From Micromonospora echinofusca (lineage in GTDB: Bacteria > Actinomycetota > Actinomycetes > Mycobacteriales > Micromonosporaceae): a DNA stretch of 64,000 nt. The stretch's first letter is position 1, and every line of letters starts with the position of its first letter. Under the pieces are notes generated by a model that saw only the letters and a program-made list of their open reading frames with translations, searched no databases and was not told the origin of the DNA. Position numbers and translations under genes: made by a program. The DNA lies in assembly GCF_900091445.1 (NCBI RefSeq), contig NZ_LT607733.1:947501-1011500 (forward strand), given 5' to 3'. Positions 12,739 through 21,548 of the stretch are shown piece by piece.

Positions 12739-15700
12739 ATGGCCTATCCGTTGCACGACCCGACCGTCGCCGGCGTCCCGGCGAGCCCGGACCTGCCCGC
12801 GGTCGAGCGCCGGGTCCTGGAGCACTGGACGGCCGACAAGACCTTCGAGGCCTCGGTCGAGGCCAGGCCGGCCGGCGACCAAGGCAAGAACGAGTACGTC
12901 TTCTACGACGGCCCGCCGTTCGCCAACGGCCTGCCGCACTACGGGCACCTCTTCACCGGCTACGTCAAGGACGTGGTGCCCCGCTACCAGACGATGCGCG
13001 GTCGCCGGGTCGAGCGGCGCTTCGGCTGGGACTGCCACGGCCTGCCGGCCGAGGTGGTCGCCGAGAAGCAGCTCGGCATCACCAGCAAGGCCGAGATCCT
13101 CGACCTCGGCGTGGCCCGGTTCAACGAGGCGTGCCGCAGCTCCGTGCTGGAGTTCACCCACGACTGGGAGCGCTACGTCACGCGCCAGGCCCGCTGGGTC
13201 GACTTCGCCAACGACTACAAGACCCTCGACCTGGACTACATGGAAAGCGTCATGTGGGCCTTCAAGACCCTGCACGACAAGGGCCTGGTCTACGAGGGCT
13301 TCCGGGTGTTGGCGTACTGCTGGCGATGCGAGACGCCGCTGTCGAACACCGAGACCCGGATGGACGACGTCTACCGGGACCGGCACGACCCGACGCTGTC
13401 GGTGTGGTTCGCGCTCACCCCCGACGAGGACGCGCCGGAGCTGGTACGCGGGCCGGTACGCCTCGGCGTCTGGACCACCACGCCGTGGACCCTGCCGTCC
13501 AACCTCGCGCTCGCCGTCGGCCCCGACATCGAGTACGCGGTGCTGGAGCGCGACGGGCAGCGCCACGTCGTCGGGGCGGCGCGGCTGGCCGCGTACGCCA
13601 AGGAGCTGGAGGGCTACGAGCAGGTCGGCACCGTCTCCGGCCGGGACCTGGTCGGGCGCCGCTACACCCCGCTGTTCGACTTCCTCGTCGAGCAGGCGGG
13701 CCCGAACGCCTACCAGGTGCTCGGCGCGGAGTTCGTCACCACCGAGGACGGCACCGGGATCGTCCACCTGGCTCCGGCCTTCGGCGAGGACGACCAGAAC
13801 GTCTGCAACGCGGCCGGCATCCCCACCATCGTCACGGTGGACGACCACACCCGGTTCACCGCGCTGGTGCCGCCGTACGAGGGTGAGCAGGTCTTCGACG
13901 TCAACAAGCCGGTGATCCGGGAGCTGAAGGAGCGGGGGGTGGTGCTCAAGCAGGACACCTACACCCACTCCTACCCGCACTGCTGGCGCTGCGACACCCC
14001 GCTGGTCTACAAGGCGGTGTCGTCGTGGTTCGTTGCGGTGACGCAGTTCAAGGACCGGATGGTCGAGCTCAACCAGCAGATCAACTGGACCCCGGGGCAC
14101 ATCAAGGACGGCTCGTTCGGCAAGTGGCTGGCCAACGCCCGCGACTGGTCGATCAGCCGGAACCGGTTCTGGGGCTCGCCGATCCCGGTGTGGAAGTCCG
14201 ACGACCCGAACCACCCGCGGGTCGACGTCTACGGCTCTCTGGCGGAGATCGAGCGGGACTTCGGCGTACGCCTGAGCGACCTGCACCGGCCGGCGGTGGA
14301 CGAGCTGGTCCGTCCCAACCCGGACGACCCGACGGGGAAGTCGACGATGCGCCGGGTGCCGGAGGTGCTGGACTGCTGGTTCGAGTCCGGCTCGATGCCG
14401 TTCGCCCAGGTGCACTACCCGTTCGAGAACCGCGAGTGGTTCGAGCACCACTACCCGGGCGACTTCATCGTGGAGTACATCGGCCAGACCCGCGGCTGGT
14501 TCTACACCATGCACGTGCTGGCCACCGCGCTGTTCGACCGGCCGGCGTTCCGCAACTGCCTCAGCCACGGCATCCTGCTCGGCTCCGACGGGCGCAAGAT
14601 GTCCAAGAGCCTGCGCAACTACCCGGACGTCTACCACGTGTTCGACTCGTACGGCTCGGACGCGATGCGCTGGATGCTGATGTCCTCGCCGGTGCTGCGC
14701 GGCGGCGACATGGCGGTGACCGAGGGGAACATCCGCGACTCGGTGCGCCAGGTGCTGCTGCCGCTGTGGAACGTCTGGTACTTCTTCTCGCTCTACGCCA
14801 ACGCCGACGGGCACCGGGCCAAGCGGAGGACGGACAGCACGCACCTGCTCGACCGGTACGTGCTGGCGAAGACCAACGAGCTGGTGTCGACGGTCCAGGA
14901 GCAGATGGACGCGTACGACATCTCGGGCGCCTGCGCCACCGTCCGGTCCTACCTGGACGCGCTGACCAACTGGTACGTCCGGCGGTCCCGGGACCGGTTC
15001 TGGTCCGGTGACGCGGAGGCGTTCGACACCCTGTGGACGGTGCTGGAGACGCTGTGCCGGGTGGTGGCGCCGCTGGCGCCGCTGACGGCGGAGGAGATCT
15101 GGCGCGGCCTGACCGGCGAGCGGTCGGTGCACCTGACCGACTGGCCGTCGGCGGAGGACTTCCCGGCCGACCACGACCTGGTCGCCGCGATGGACGCCAC
15201 CCGCGAGGTCTGCTCGGCGGCGCTGTCGCTGCGCAAGGCCAAGGGGCTGCGGGTCCGGCTGCCGCTGTCGAGGCTCACCGTCGCCTCGCCGGCGGCGGCG
15301 CAGCTACGGCCCTTCGCCGACCTGGTCGCCGACGAGGTCAACGTGAAGGTGGTGGAGTTCACCGACGAGGTGTCCGCGTACTGCCAGCAGGTGCTGACCG
15401 TGGTGCCGCGCGCGCTCGGCCCCCGGGTCGGCAAGCAGGTGCAGCAGGTCATCAAGGCGGTCAAGGCGGGGCAGTGGGAGCTGGTCGACGGCGCCCCGGT
15501 CGCCGCCGGCGTCACCCTCGCCGAGGGCGAGTACGAGCTGCGCCTGGTCGCCGCCGACGCCGAGCACTCCGCGCCGCTGCCCGGCGGCGAGGGCGTGGTC
15601 GTGCTGGACACGGAGGTCACCCCCGAGCTGGCCGCCGAGGGCCTGGCCCGCGACGTCGTCCGGGTGGTGCAGCAGGCCCGCCGCGACGCCGACCTGGACG

Positions 15701-15885
15701 TCTCGGACCGGGTCGTGGTGGCGCTGTCGGCCGGCGAGGAGGTGCGCGCGGCGGTGGCGGCGTACACCGACTTCGTGGCCCGGGAGGTGCTGGCCGACTC
15801 CGTCGACTTCGCCGACGGGGTGGACGGCTTCACCGGTGAGGTCGGCGAGGGCGAACGGGTGACGGTGGCCGTCCGCAGGGTATGA
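12739..15885 (+). CDS. ileS: Isoleucyl-tRNA synthetase
   Basis: Charges tRNA-Ile. The protein has 1048 residues, the length of the eukaryote-like (type 2) IleRS found in actinobacteria. The HIGH motif is HYGH (67-70) in GLPHYGH, and KMSKS is at 620-624 in [11 protein letters not shown]. The CP1 editing domain lies between them, and the anticodon-binding domain with a long C-terminal extension follows. Type 2 enzymes are often less sensitive to mupirocin. The ATG at 12739 was preferred to one 33 nt upstream because GAGGAG lies 11 nt before it and is the element hidden by the T-box. Expression is predicted to rise when tRNA-Ile is uncharged. Confidence 0.97.
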   Translation: MAYPLHDPTVAGVPASPDLPAVERRVLEHWTADKTFEASVEARPAGDQGKNEYVFYDGPPFANGLPHYGHLFTGYVKDVVPRYQTMRGRRVERRFGWDCHGLPAEVVAEKQLGITSKAEILDLGVARFNEACRSSVLEFTHDWERYVTRQARWVDFANDYKTLDLDYMESVMWAFKTLHDKGLVYEGFRVLAYCWRCETPLSNTETRMDDVYRDRHDPTLSVWFALTPDEDAPELVRGPVRLGVWTTTPWTLPSNLALAVGPDIEYAVLERDGQRHVVGAARLAAYAKELEGYEQVGTVSGRDLVGRRYTPLFDFLVEQAGPNAYQVLGAEFVTTEDGTGIVHLAPAFGEDDQNVCNAAGIPTIVTVDDHTRFTALVPPYEGEQVFDVNKPVIRELKERGVVLKQDTYTHSYPHCWRCDTPLVYKAVSSWFVAVTQFKDRMVELNQQINWTPGHIKDGSFGKWLANARDWSISRNRFWGSPIPVWKSDDPNHPRVDVYGSLAEIERDFGVRLSDLHRPAVDELVRPNPDDPTGKSTMRRVPEVLDCWFESGSMPFAQVHYPFENREWFEHHYPGDFIVEYIGQTRGWFYTMHVLATALFDRPAFRNCLSHGILLGSDGRKMSKSLRNYPDVYHVFDSYGSDAMRWMLMSSPVLRGGDMAVTEGNIRDSVRQVLLPLWNVWYFFSLYANADGHRAKRRTDSTHLLDRYVLAKTNELVSTVQEQMDAYDISGACATVRSYLDALTNWYVRRSRDRFWSGDAEAFDTLWTVLETLCRVVAPLAPLTAEEIWRGLTGERSVHLTDWPSAEDFPADHDLVAAMDATREVCSAALSLRKAKGLRVRLPLSRLTVASPAAAQLRPFADLVADEVNVKVVEFTDEVSAYCQQVLTVVPRALGPRVGKQVQQVIKAVKAGQWELVDGAPVAAGVTLAEGEYELRLVAADAEHSAPLPGGEGVVVLDTEVTPELAAEGLARDVVRVVQQARRDADLDVSDRVVVALSAGEEVRAAVAAYTDFVAREVLADSVDFADGVDGFTGEVGEGERVTVAVRRV

Positions 15886-15893
15886 GTCCGTGC

Positions 15894-15935
15894 GGTGGGG
15901 GCGGTCCCGCGGTGCGCCACCGGACCGCTCCCACC
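15894..15935 (+). terminator. Terminator after ileS
   Basis: A 14-bp stem (13 paired; arms GGTGGGGGCGGTCC and GGACCGCTCCCACC) with a 14-nt loop lies 8 nt after the ileS stop. Confidence 0.7.
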
Positions 15936-16046
15936 AGCCCCGACACGCCCGCTCACCTGGCGGTCGACCCGCCACCCCGACGACGCCGCGTGGACCCGTC
16001 GGTTACCGTGACACCGCCTGTTCGCACACACTCCGCCGGAGGACCA

Positions 16047-16742
16047 GTGCCCCTGCTCTACACCATCGGCAAGCTCACCGTGGCGCCCGCGCTCCGGCTG
16101 GCCTTCCGTCCGACCGTGGAGGGGTTGGAGCACATTCCGGACACGGGGGGTGCGATCTTCGCGGGCAACCACCTCTCGGTCGCCGACGAGCTGTTCCTCG
16201 GCACCGTGGTCCCCCGGCACCTGGCGTTCTGGGCGAAGTCGGAGTACTTCAAGGGCACCGGCCCGAAGGGCGCCCTCTCCAAGCACGTGCTCACCGGCCT
16301 GGGCGCCATCCCGGTCGAGCGGGCCGGCGGGCGCGCGGCGCTGTCCGCGTTCGACGCCGCCATCCCGGTGCTCAAGGCCGGCGACCTGGTCGCGGTCTAT
16401 CCGGAGGGGACCCGGTCGCCGGACGGCCGGCTCTACCGGGGGCGCACCGGGGCGGCCCGGCTGGCGGTGGCGGCCGGCGTGCCGATCATCCCGGTCGGCA
16501 TGACCGGCACCGACAAGGCCCAGCCCATCGGGACCCGGGTGCCCCGCCCCGGCCGCGCCAAGATCACCATCCGGTTCGGCAAGCCGCTCGACTTCACCGG
16601 CCGGCCGGACGACCGCACGTCGCTGCGCGAGATGACCGACGAGGTCATGGCCGAGATCCAGAAGCTCACCGGCCAGGAGTACGTGCCCCGCTACGCCCCG
16701 CCGCGCGCGCACTCCGCCACCCCCGGCGACACCCCGGCCTGA
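16047..16742 (+). CDS. 1-acyl-sn-glycerol-3-phosphate acyltransferase (PlsC family)
   Basis: Predicted to transfer an acyl chain to lysophosphatidic acid, giving phosphatidic acid for membrane lipid synthesis. The 231-residue protein has the PlsC motifs in order: NHLSVAD (the HX4D catalytic motif), then an FKG-containing substrate segment, the YPEGTRS motif, and VPIIPVGMTGT (motif IV). A hydrophobic N-terminus may associate with the membrane. The GTG start follows GGAGGA by 3 nt; a longer frame upstream is Arg/Pro-rich and not PlsC-like. Actinobacteria carry several paralogues, so the acyl acceptor cannot be fixed from sequence alone. Confidence 0.92.
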   Translation: MPLLYTIGKLTVAPALRLAFRPTVEGLEHIPDTGGAIFAGNHLSVADELFLGTVVPRHLAFWAKSEYFKGTGPKGALSKHVLTGLGAIPVERAGGRAALSAFDAAIPVLKAGDLVAVYPEGTRSPDGRLYRGRTGAARLAVAAGVPIIPVGMTGTDKAQPIGTRVPRPGRAKITIRFGKPLDFTGRPDDRTSLREMTDEVMAEIQKLTGQEYVPRYAPPRAHSATPGDTPA

Positions 16743-16815
16743 GCCGGTCACGGGGCGGCCGAGCCGCGCCGCTGCTCCGGTGTCGACGGCGTGGAGCCGG
16801 TCGAGCCGCGAAGAC

Positions 16816-18339
16816 CTACTTCTGCTTGGTCGTGACCACCTGCTCGCGCAGGGTGCCGAGCAGGGTGGCGCTGTCGTCGAGCGAGAGCCGGGTGAAGACC
16901 GCGGTGGCGATGCTGCCGTGGTCGACCGAGGTGCACACCACCACGTCCTGGCCGTCGGCCCGGCCCACCGCGCAGCGCTGGTGGCGGCCGCGTACGCCGG
17001 TGTCGACGACCTGCGCCTCGCCGAGGGAGTACTGCCCGGTGAGGCGGGTCATCTCGTCCTCCGCGTCGGACTCGGGGGTGAACCGGAAGCCGGTGCCGCC
17101 GAAGACCGTCACCCGCTTGCCGGCGGCCGTGCTGTAGACGCCGGCGAAGGTGTCCTCGGCCAGCAAGTGCGCCTTGCGCACCTCCGCCTCCAACTGCTTG
17201 GCGGTCGCCTTGCTGGTGTTGTCGTCGCGCAGCCGCAGGTCGGCCACCTCGGCGGGCAGGGCGGCGTCGGCCGGGTACTGCGACGCCATCGGCACGCCGT
17301 AGTAGGCCGGGCAGCCGCAGCAGCAGGCCAGCATGAGCAGCAGGATCCACGGCCACCGGCGTCGCCTGCGGGTGGGCTTCGGGGCGTACCCCTGGGGGGC
17401 CTGCGGTCCGGCCGGCGGCGCGGACGCCCGACGCTGCCGGGGCGGCGCGGGCGGCGTCGGTGGGGGCGGCGCCGGACGGGTGGGCGCCGGACGGGCGGGC
17501 GCTGGCGGCCGGGAGGCCGGCGGCGGCGAGACGGGGTAGGCCACGGGCGGTGGCGAGACGGGGTACGCCGGCGGTGGGGCGGCCGGGTAGGCGACCCGGG
17601 GCGGCGCGGGCCGCGGTGGCTCCGGTGGGGCGGGGGAGTGCACGGGTGCGGCCGGCGGCCCGGAGTGGGGCCGGGGCGGCGGCGCCACGGGGTAGGGCAG
17701 CGTCGGTGTCGGCGGCGGGGGTGGCGGCAGGTCCCACCCACCGGTGTCCGCGCCCGCCCACGGGTCGACCGGGGTGAGGTGCTCGGGCTGCTCGGGCGGG
17801 GGCGCCGGCGCCGGCACCGGGGGCATCTCGGCCGACTCGCCCCAGGCCCGCTTGCGTGGCTTCGGCGGAGGGACCGCCGCCGAACCGCTCCACCGGGGCG
17901 CGGGCGGCTCGGCCGGCTGCTCGTCGGCGGGGAACATCCGGGTGCCCTGCGGGCCGACGGCCGGCGGACCGTCGCCGGGCAGGAGCCGGGTGCCCTCCGG
18001 GCCGACACCGGCCGGGCGCTCGGGCGCGGCGGCGCGCGTGTCGTCCGACCCGGCACCGTCGGCGTCCCTCGGCCCGCTGCCGTCCGTGTCCCGCCCGGCG
18101 ACGGCGTCGCCGGAGCCCCGCGACCCGGCGCCCGCGTCGTGCGGGACGTCGGCGCGCGCGGTCGACCCGGGGTCGTCGGTGGGCAGCTCACGGGTGCCCT
18201 CCGGGCCCGTGCCGCCAGCGGGGGCGGGTGCTGCGGGGGAGGTCGGGGGCTCCTCGGTGACCGCCGGATCCTGAACCTGGTCCTGACCCGGGGGGCTCCC
18301 GTCGGCCGGCCGGTCCGGGCCCGGCTGCGGCTGCGGCAT
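16816..18339 (-). CDS. Proline-rich membrane protein of unknown function with repeated GPxGTRxxP motifs
   Basis: A 507-residue protein. Residues 1-325 are a disordered, proline-rich cytoplasmic region with three copies of GP(E/Q)GTRxxP (about 45-53, 113-121, 129-137) and several YPVSPPP-type repeats. An RRRRR patch precedes one transmembrane segment (about 329-344) that is rich in cysteine (LACCCGCP). The C-terminal 150 residues lie outside the cell and resemble the protein at 3284-3967: VFGGT, two cysteines and DHGS. The threonines of the repeated motifs could be kinase targets, but that is only a guess. The ATG follows GAGGAGA at a suitable distance. It is convergent with the acyltransferase gene and divergent from the radical SAM gene. 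Confidence 0.82.
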   Translation of the reverse strand: MPQPQPGPDRPADGSPPGQDQVQDPAVTEEPPTSPAAPAPAGGTGPEGTRELPTDDPGSTARADVPHDAGAGSRGSGDAVAGRDTDGSGPRDADGAGSDDTRAAAPERPAGVGPEGTRLLPGDGPPAVGPQGTRMFPADEQPAEPPAPRWSGSAAVPPPKPRKRAWGESAEMPPVPAPAPPPEQPEHLTPVDPWAGADTGGWDLPPPPPPTPTLPYPVAPPPRPHSGPPAAPVHSPAPPEPPRPAPPRVAYPAAPPPAYPVSPPPVAYPVSPPPASRPPAPARPAPTRPAPPPPTPPAPPRQRRASAPPAGPQAPQGYAPKPTRRRRRWPWILLLMLACCCGCPAYYGVPMASQYPADAALPAEVADLRLRDDNTSKATAKQLEAEVRKAHLLAEDTFAGVYSTAAGKRVTVFGGTGFRFTPESDAEDEMTRLTGQYSLGEAQVVDTGVRGRHQRCAVGRADGQDVVVCTSVDHGSIATAVFTRLSLDDSATLLGTLREQVVTTKQK

Positions 18340-18512
18340 CGCGGCAATCTCCTCTCGCGCCGGTCCGAGGTTAGTACCGACGCGCCAGCGGGGCGATCCC
18401 GGCCACCGCCGTCGCCGGCGCCGCACGAGGCCGGGCGGACGCGTCGCGGGGCCGCCGCGCCGTCGCGGCGCGCGACGCCCGGCGTGCGCGCGGTCGCCGC
18501 CGCCGGGCCGCG

Positions 18513-18518
18513 TACCCT
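18513..18518 (+). promoter_or_regulatory. -10 box of a leaderless promoter for the radical SAM gene
   Basis: TACCCT matches TANNNT and ends 8 nt before the ATG, with no Shine-Dalgarno sequence between. Confidence 0.5.
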
Positions 18519-18526
18519 TGGGCATC

Positions 18527-20512
18527 ATGAGCGTCCCGTCCACCACGCCGCGCCCCGCCGCGGCCAATTCGATCTGGCCCCGGCTGGAGCCGCTGCTGCC
18601 CCAGGTGACCAAGCCCATCCAGTACGTCGGTGGCGAGTTGGGCGCGGTGGTCAAGGACTGGGACGCGGCGGCCGTGCGCTGGGCGTTGATGTACCCCGAC
18701 GCCTACGAGGTCGGCCTGCCAAACCAGGGCGTGCAGATCCTCTACGAGGTGCTCAACGAGCTGCCTGACGTGCTCGCCGAGCGGACGTACGCGGTCTGGC
18801 CGGACCTGGAGAAGCTGATGCGCGCGCACGGCGTGCCGCAGTTCACCGTCGACGCGCACCGCTCGGTACGCGACTTCGACGTCTTCGGCGTCTCCTTCTC
18901 CACCGAGCTGGGCTACACGAACCTGCTCACCGCGATCGACCTGGCCGGCATCCCGCTGCTCGCCGCCGGCCGCACCGACGCCGACCCGGTGATCGTGGCC
19001 GGCGGCCACGCCGCGTTCAACCCGGAGCCGATCGCCGACTTCGTCGACGCCGCCGTGCTCGGCGACGGCGAGGAGGCGGTCCTGGAGATCACCGGGATCG
19101 TGCGGGAGTGGAAGGCCGAGGGCTCCCCGGGCGGGCGCGACGAGCTGCTGCTGCGCCTGGCCCGCACCGAGAGCGTCTACGTGCCGCGCTTCTACGACGT
19201 GGACTACCTCCCCGACGGCCGCATCCAGCGGGTCGTGCCGAACCGGGCGGACGTGCCGTTCCGGGTGCACAAGCGCACGACGATGGACCTGGACGCCTGG
19301 CCGTACCCGAAGAAGCCCCTGGTACCGCTCGCCGAGACCGTGCACGAGCGGTACGCGGTGGAGATCTTCCGGGGCTGCACCCGGGGCTGCCGGTTCTGCC
19401 AGGCCGGCATGATCACCCGGCCGGTACGGGAGCGCTCGATCACCACCGTCGGGCAGATGGTGCGCGAAGGGCTGGAGTTCTCCGGCTTCCACGAGGTGGG
19501 CCTGCTGTCGCTGTCGTCGGCCGACCACTCCGAGATCGGCGACATGTGCTCCGGCCTGGCCCAGCAGTACGAGGGCACCAACGTCTCGCTCTCGCTGCCG
19601 TCGACCCGGGTGGACGCGTTCAACATCGACCTCGCGCAGGAGCTGTCCCGCAACGGTCGGCGTACCGGCCTGACCTTCGCCCCCGAGGGCGGGTCGGAGC
19701 GGATCCGCAAGGTCATCAACAAGATGGTGTCGAAGGAAGACCTGATCCGCACCGTCGTCACCGCGTACACGAACGGCTGGCGGCAGGTGAAGCTGTACTT
19801 CATGTGCGGCCTGCCCACCGAGACCGACGACGACGTCCTCGAGATCGCGGACATGGCCCACGAGGTCATCCGGGCCGGCCGGGCCGCCACCGGCTCGAAG
19901 GACATCCGCTGCACGGTCTCCATCGGCGGATTCGTTCCGAAGCCGCACACCCCGTTCCAGTGGGCGCCGATGGAGCGGCCGGAGGTCATCGACGGCCGGC
20001 TCCGGATGCTCAAGCAGGCGATCAACGCGGACCGCTCGCTCGGCCGGGCGATCGGCTTCCGCTACCACGACGGCGAGCCGTCGCTGATCGAGGGCCTGCT
20101 CAGCCGGGGTGACCGCCGCGTCGGCGCGGTGATCCGCCGGGTCTGGGAGAACGGCGGCCGGTTCGACGGCTGGAGCGAGCACTTCTCCTACCAGCGTTGG
20201 GTGCAGGCGGCGACCGAGGTACTGCCCGCCTTCGGGGTCGACCTCGACTGGTACACCACCCGCCGGCGCGACGAGCTGGAGGTCCTGCCCTGGGACCACC
20301 TGGACTCGGGCCTGGACAAGGACTGGCTCTGGCAGGACTGGCAGGACGCGCTCAGCGAGTACGAGCAGGACGACTGCCGATGGACCCCGTGCTTCGACTG
20401 CGGCGTCTGCCCGTCGATGGACACCGAGATCCAGATCGGCCCGACGGGGAAGAAGCTGCTCCCGCTGACCCCGGTCAACGGCCTGAAGCTGCCCACCCCC
20501 GCCCAGCCCTGA
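18527..20512 (+). CDS. TIGR03960-type B12-binding radical SAM protein
   Basis: A 661-residue protein with an N-terminal cobalamin-binding-like domain (about 30-220, containing the GGHAAFNPEP and GDGEEAV segments) and a central radical SAM domain. The 4Fe-4S cluster cysteines are C284, C288 and C291 in the motif CTRGCRFCQAG. Toward the end come cysteines in TPCFDCGVC, which may hold another cluster. The family (TIGR03960) is almost always followed by a TIGR03936/DUF2344 protein, as here, and in many actinobacteria by RNase E/G. Its reaction is not known; the neighbours suggest RNA or ribosome modification, which is an inference. The ATG was chosen over an in-frame TTG three codons upstream. 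Confidence 0.93.
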   Translation: MSVPSTTPRPAAANSIWPRLEPLLPQVTKPIQYVGGELGAVVKDWDAAAVRWALMYPDAYEVGLPNQGVQILYEVLNELPDVLAERTYAVWPDLEKLMRAHGVPQFTVDAHRSVRDFDVFGVSFSTELGYTNLLTAIDLAGIPLLAAGRTDADPVIVAGGHAAFNPEPIADFVDAAVLGDGEEAVLEITGIVREWKAEGSPGGRDELLLRLARTESVYVPRFYDVDYLPDGRIQRVVPNRADVPFRVHKRTTMDLDAWPYPKKPLVPLAETVHERYAVEIFRGCTRGCRFCQAGMITRPVRERSITTVGQMVREGLEFSGFHEVGLLSLSSADHSEIGDMCSGLAQQYEGTNVSLSLPSTRVDAFNIDLAQELSRNGRRTGLTFAPEGGSERIRKVINKMVSKEDLIRTVVTAYTNGWRQVKLYFMCGLPTETDDDVLEIADMAHEVIRAGRAATGSKDIRCTVSIGGFVPKPHTPFQWAPMERPEVIDGRLRMLKQAINADRSLGRAIGFRYHDGEPSLIEGLLSRGDRRVGAVIRRVWENGGRFDGWSEHFSYQRWVQAATEVLPAFGVDLDWYTTRRRDELEVLPWDHLDSGLDKDWLWQDWQDALSEYEQDDCRWTPCFDCGVCPSMDTEIQIGPTGKKLLPLTPVNGLKLPTPAQP

Positions 20513-20550
20513 CCCCACCCGGACCCCCACCCACCCCCGGGCCCCCATTG

Positions 20551-20613
20551 CGTCGATCATGAGGTTGTCGCCACCGCGACCGCGTGTCGCCGGCGACAAC
20601 TTCATGATCAACG
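20551..20613. repeat. Long inverted repeat (TGATCATGA-containing hairpin) between the radical SAM genes
   Basis: Two 22-nt arms (CGTCGATCATGAGGTTGTCG+CC and its complement, 20 of 22 paired) flank a 19-nt loop. The arms are much richer in A and T than the surroundings. The element lies between a stop codon and the next gene's ribosome-binding site, and looks like a dispersed intergenic repeat rather than a simple terminator, since it has no U-run. Confidence 0.8.
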
Positions 20614-20682
20614 AGCACTGACCGGACGAGGAGCACGACGATCAGCAGGAAACCACAGCCAGAGGGCGGTCAGGCACCCGTC

Positions 20683-21417
20683 GTGCAGCGGGTCCGGATC
20701 CGGTACGCCAAGCGCGGCCCGCTGCGCTTCACCTCGCACCGGGACTTCGCCCGCGCGTTCGAGCGGGCGCTGCGCCGGGCGGGCGTGCCGATCGCCTTCT
20801 CCCAGGGCTTCACCCCGCACCCCAAGATCTCGTACGCCAGCGCCGCCCCGACGGGCGTGGCGAGCGAGGCCGAGTACCTGGAGATCGGCCTGCGTGAGCA
20901 GGTCGACCCGGCGGAGCTGCGCGCCGCGCTGGACGCCGCCCTCTCGCCGGGGCTCGACGTGCTCGACGCGGTAGTGGCCTCGGGGGGAAGTCTTGCCGAC
21001 CGGATCGAGGCGTCGCACTGGCGCATCGAGTTGCCCGAGGTCGACCCGGCCGTCCTGCAACGGGCGGTTTCCGCCTTCACGGCCGCCGAAGAGGTGCTGG
21101 TCGAGCGGATGACCAAGCAGGGCCGGCGCACCTTCGACGCCCGCGCGGCGGTGATCCGCATCGATGTCGTGGGGTCGCCGGAGACGCCTTCCGGGGCCCC
21201 GGCCGTACCGTGTGCGATACTCGAACTGGTCGTGCGGCAGGTCACCCCCTCCGTGCGGCCCGATGACGTCCTTTCCGGCCTCCGCGTGGTGGCCGACCTG
21301 GAGCCGCCGGTCTCGCCGAGGGTGATCCGGCTGGCACAGGGCACGCTGACCGCGCAGGATGCGATCGCGGATCCGTTGGACGCGGACCGCGACGGGGCAA
21401 CCATCGGTGAACACTGA
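20683..21417 (+). CDS. TIGR03936 / DUF2344 radical-SAM-associated protein
   Basis: A 244-residue protein typed by its start VRIRYAKRGPLRFTSHRDF and FSQGFTPHPKISYA, the signatures of the DUF2344 family that accompanies TIGR03960 proteins. Its role is unknown; it presumably works with the preceding radical SAM enzyme. The start is uncertain. The GTG used here has only a weak upstream AGG, whereas AGGAG at 20629-20633 is placed correctly for an in-frame ATC codon at 20641. That start would add 14 residues (ISRKPQPEGGQAPV) like those of longer homologues. No ATG, GTG or TTG lies between. Confidence 0.9.
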   Translation: MQRVRIRYAKRGPLRFTSHRDFARAFERALRRAGVPIAFSQGFTPHPKISYASAAPTGVASEAEYLEIGLREQVDPAELRAALDAALSPGLDVLDAVVASGGSLADRIEASHWRIELPEVDPAVLQRAVSAFTAAEEVLVERMTKQGRRTFDARAAVIRIDVVGSPETPSGAPAVPCAILELVVRQVTPSVRPDDVLSGLRVVADLEPPVSPRVIRLAQGTLTAQDAIADPLDADRDGATIGEH

Positions 21418-21548
21418 CCGTCGGTCAGCGTTCAGGTAGGCAGACTTCGGCGGTCGCGCACCGTGCGCGCCCGGCGGAAACACTTTTGCGGCGACCCTGC
21501 GTGGCAGCGCTCACCCGCGCCCGGGGCAGCCAGAACTGGAGAACGTCC

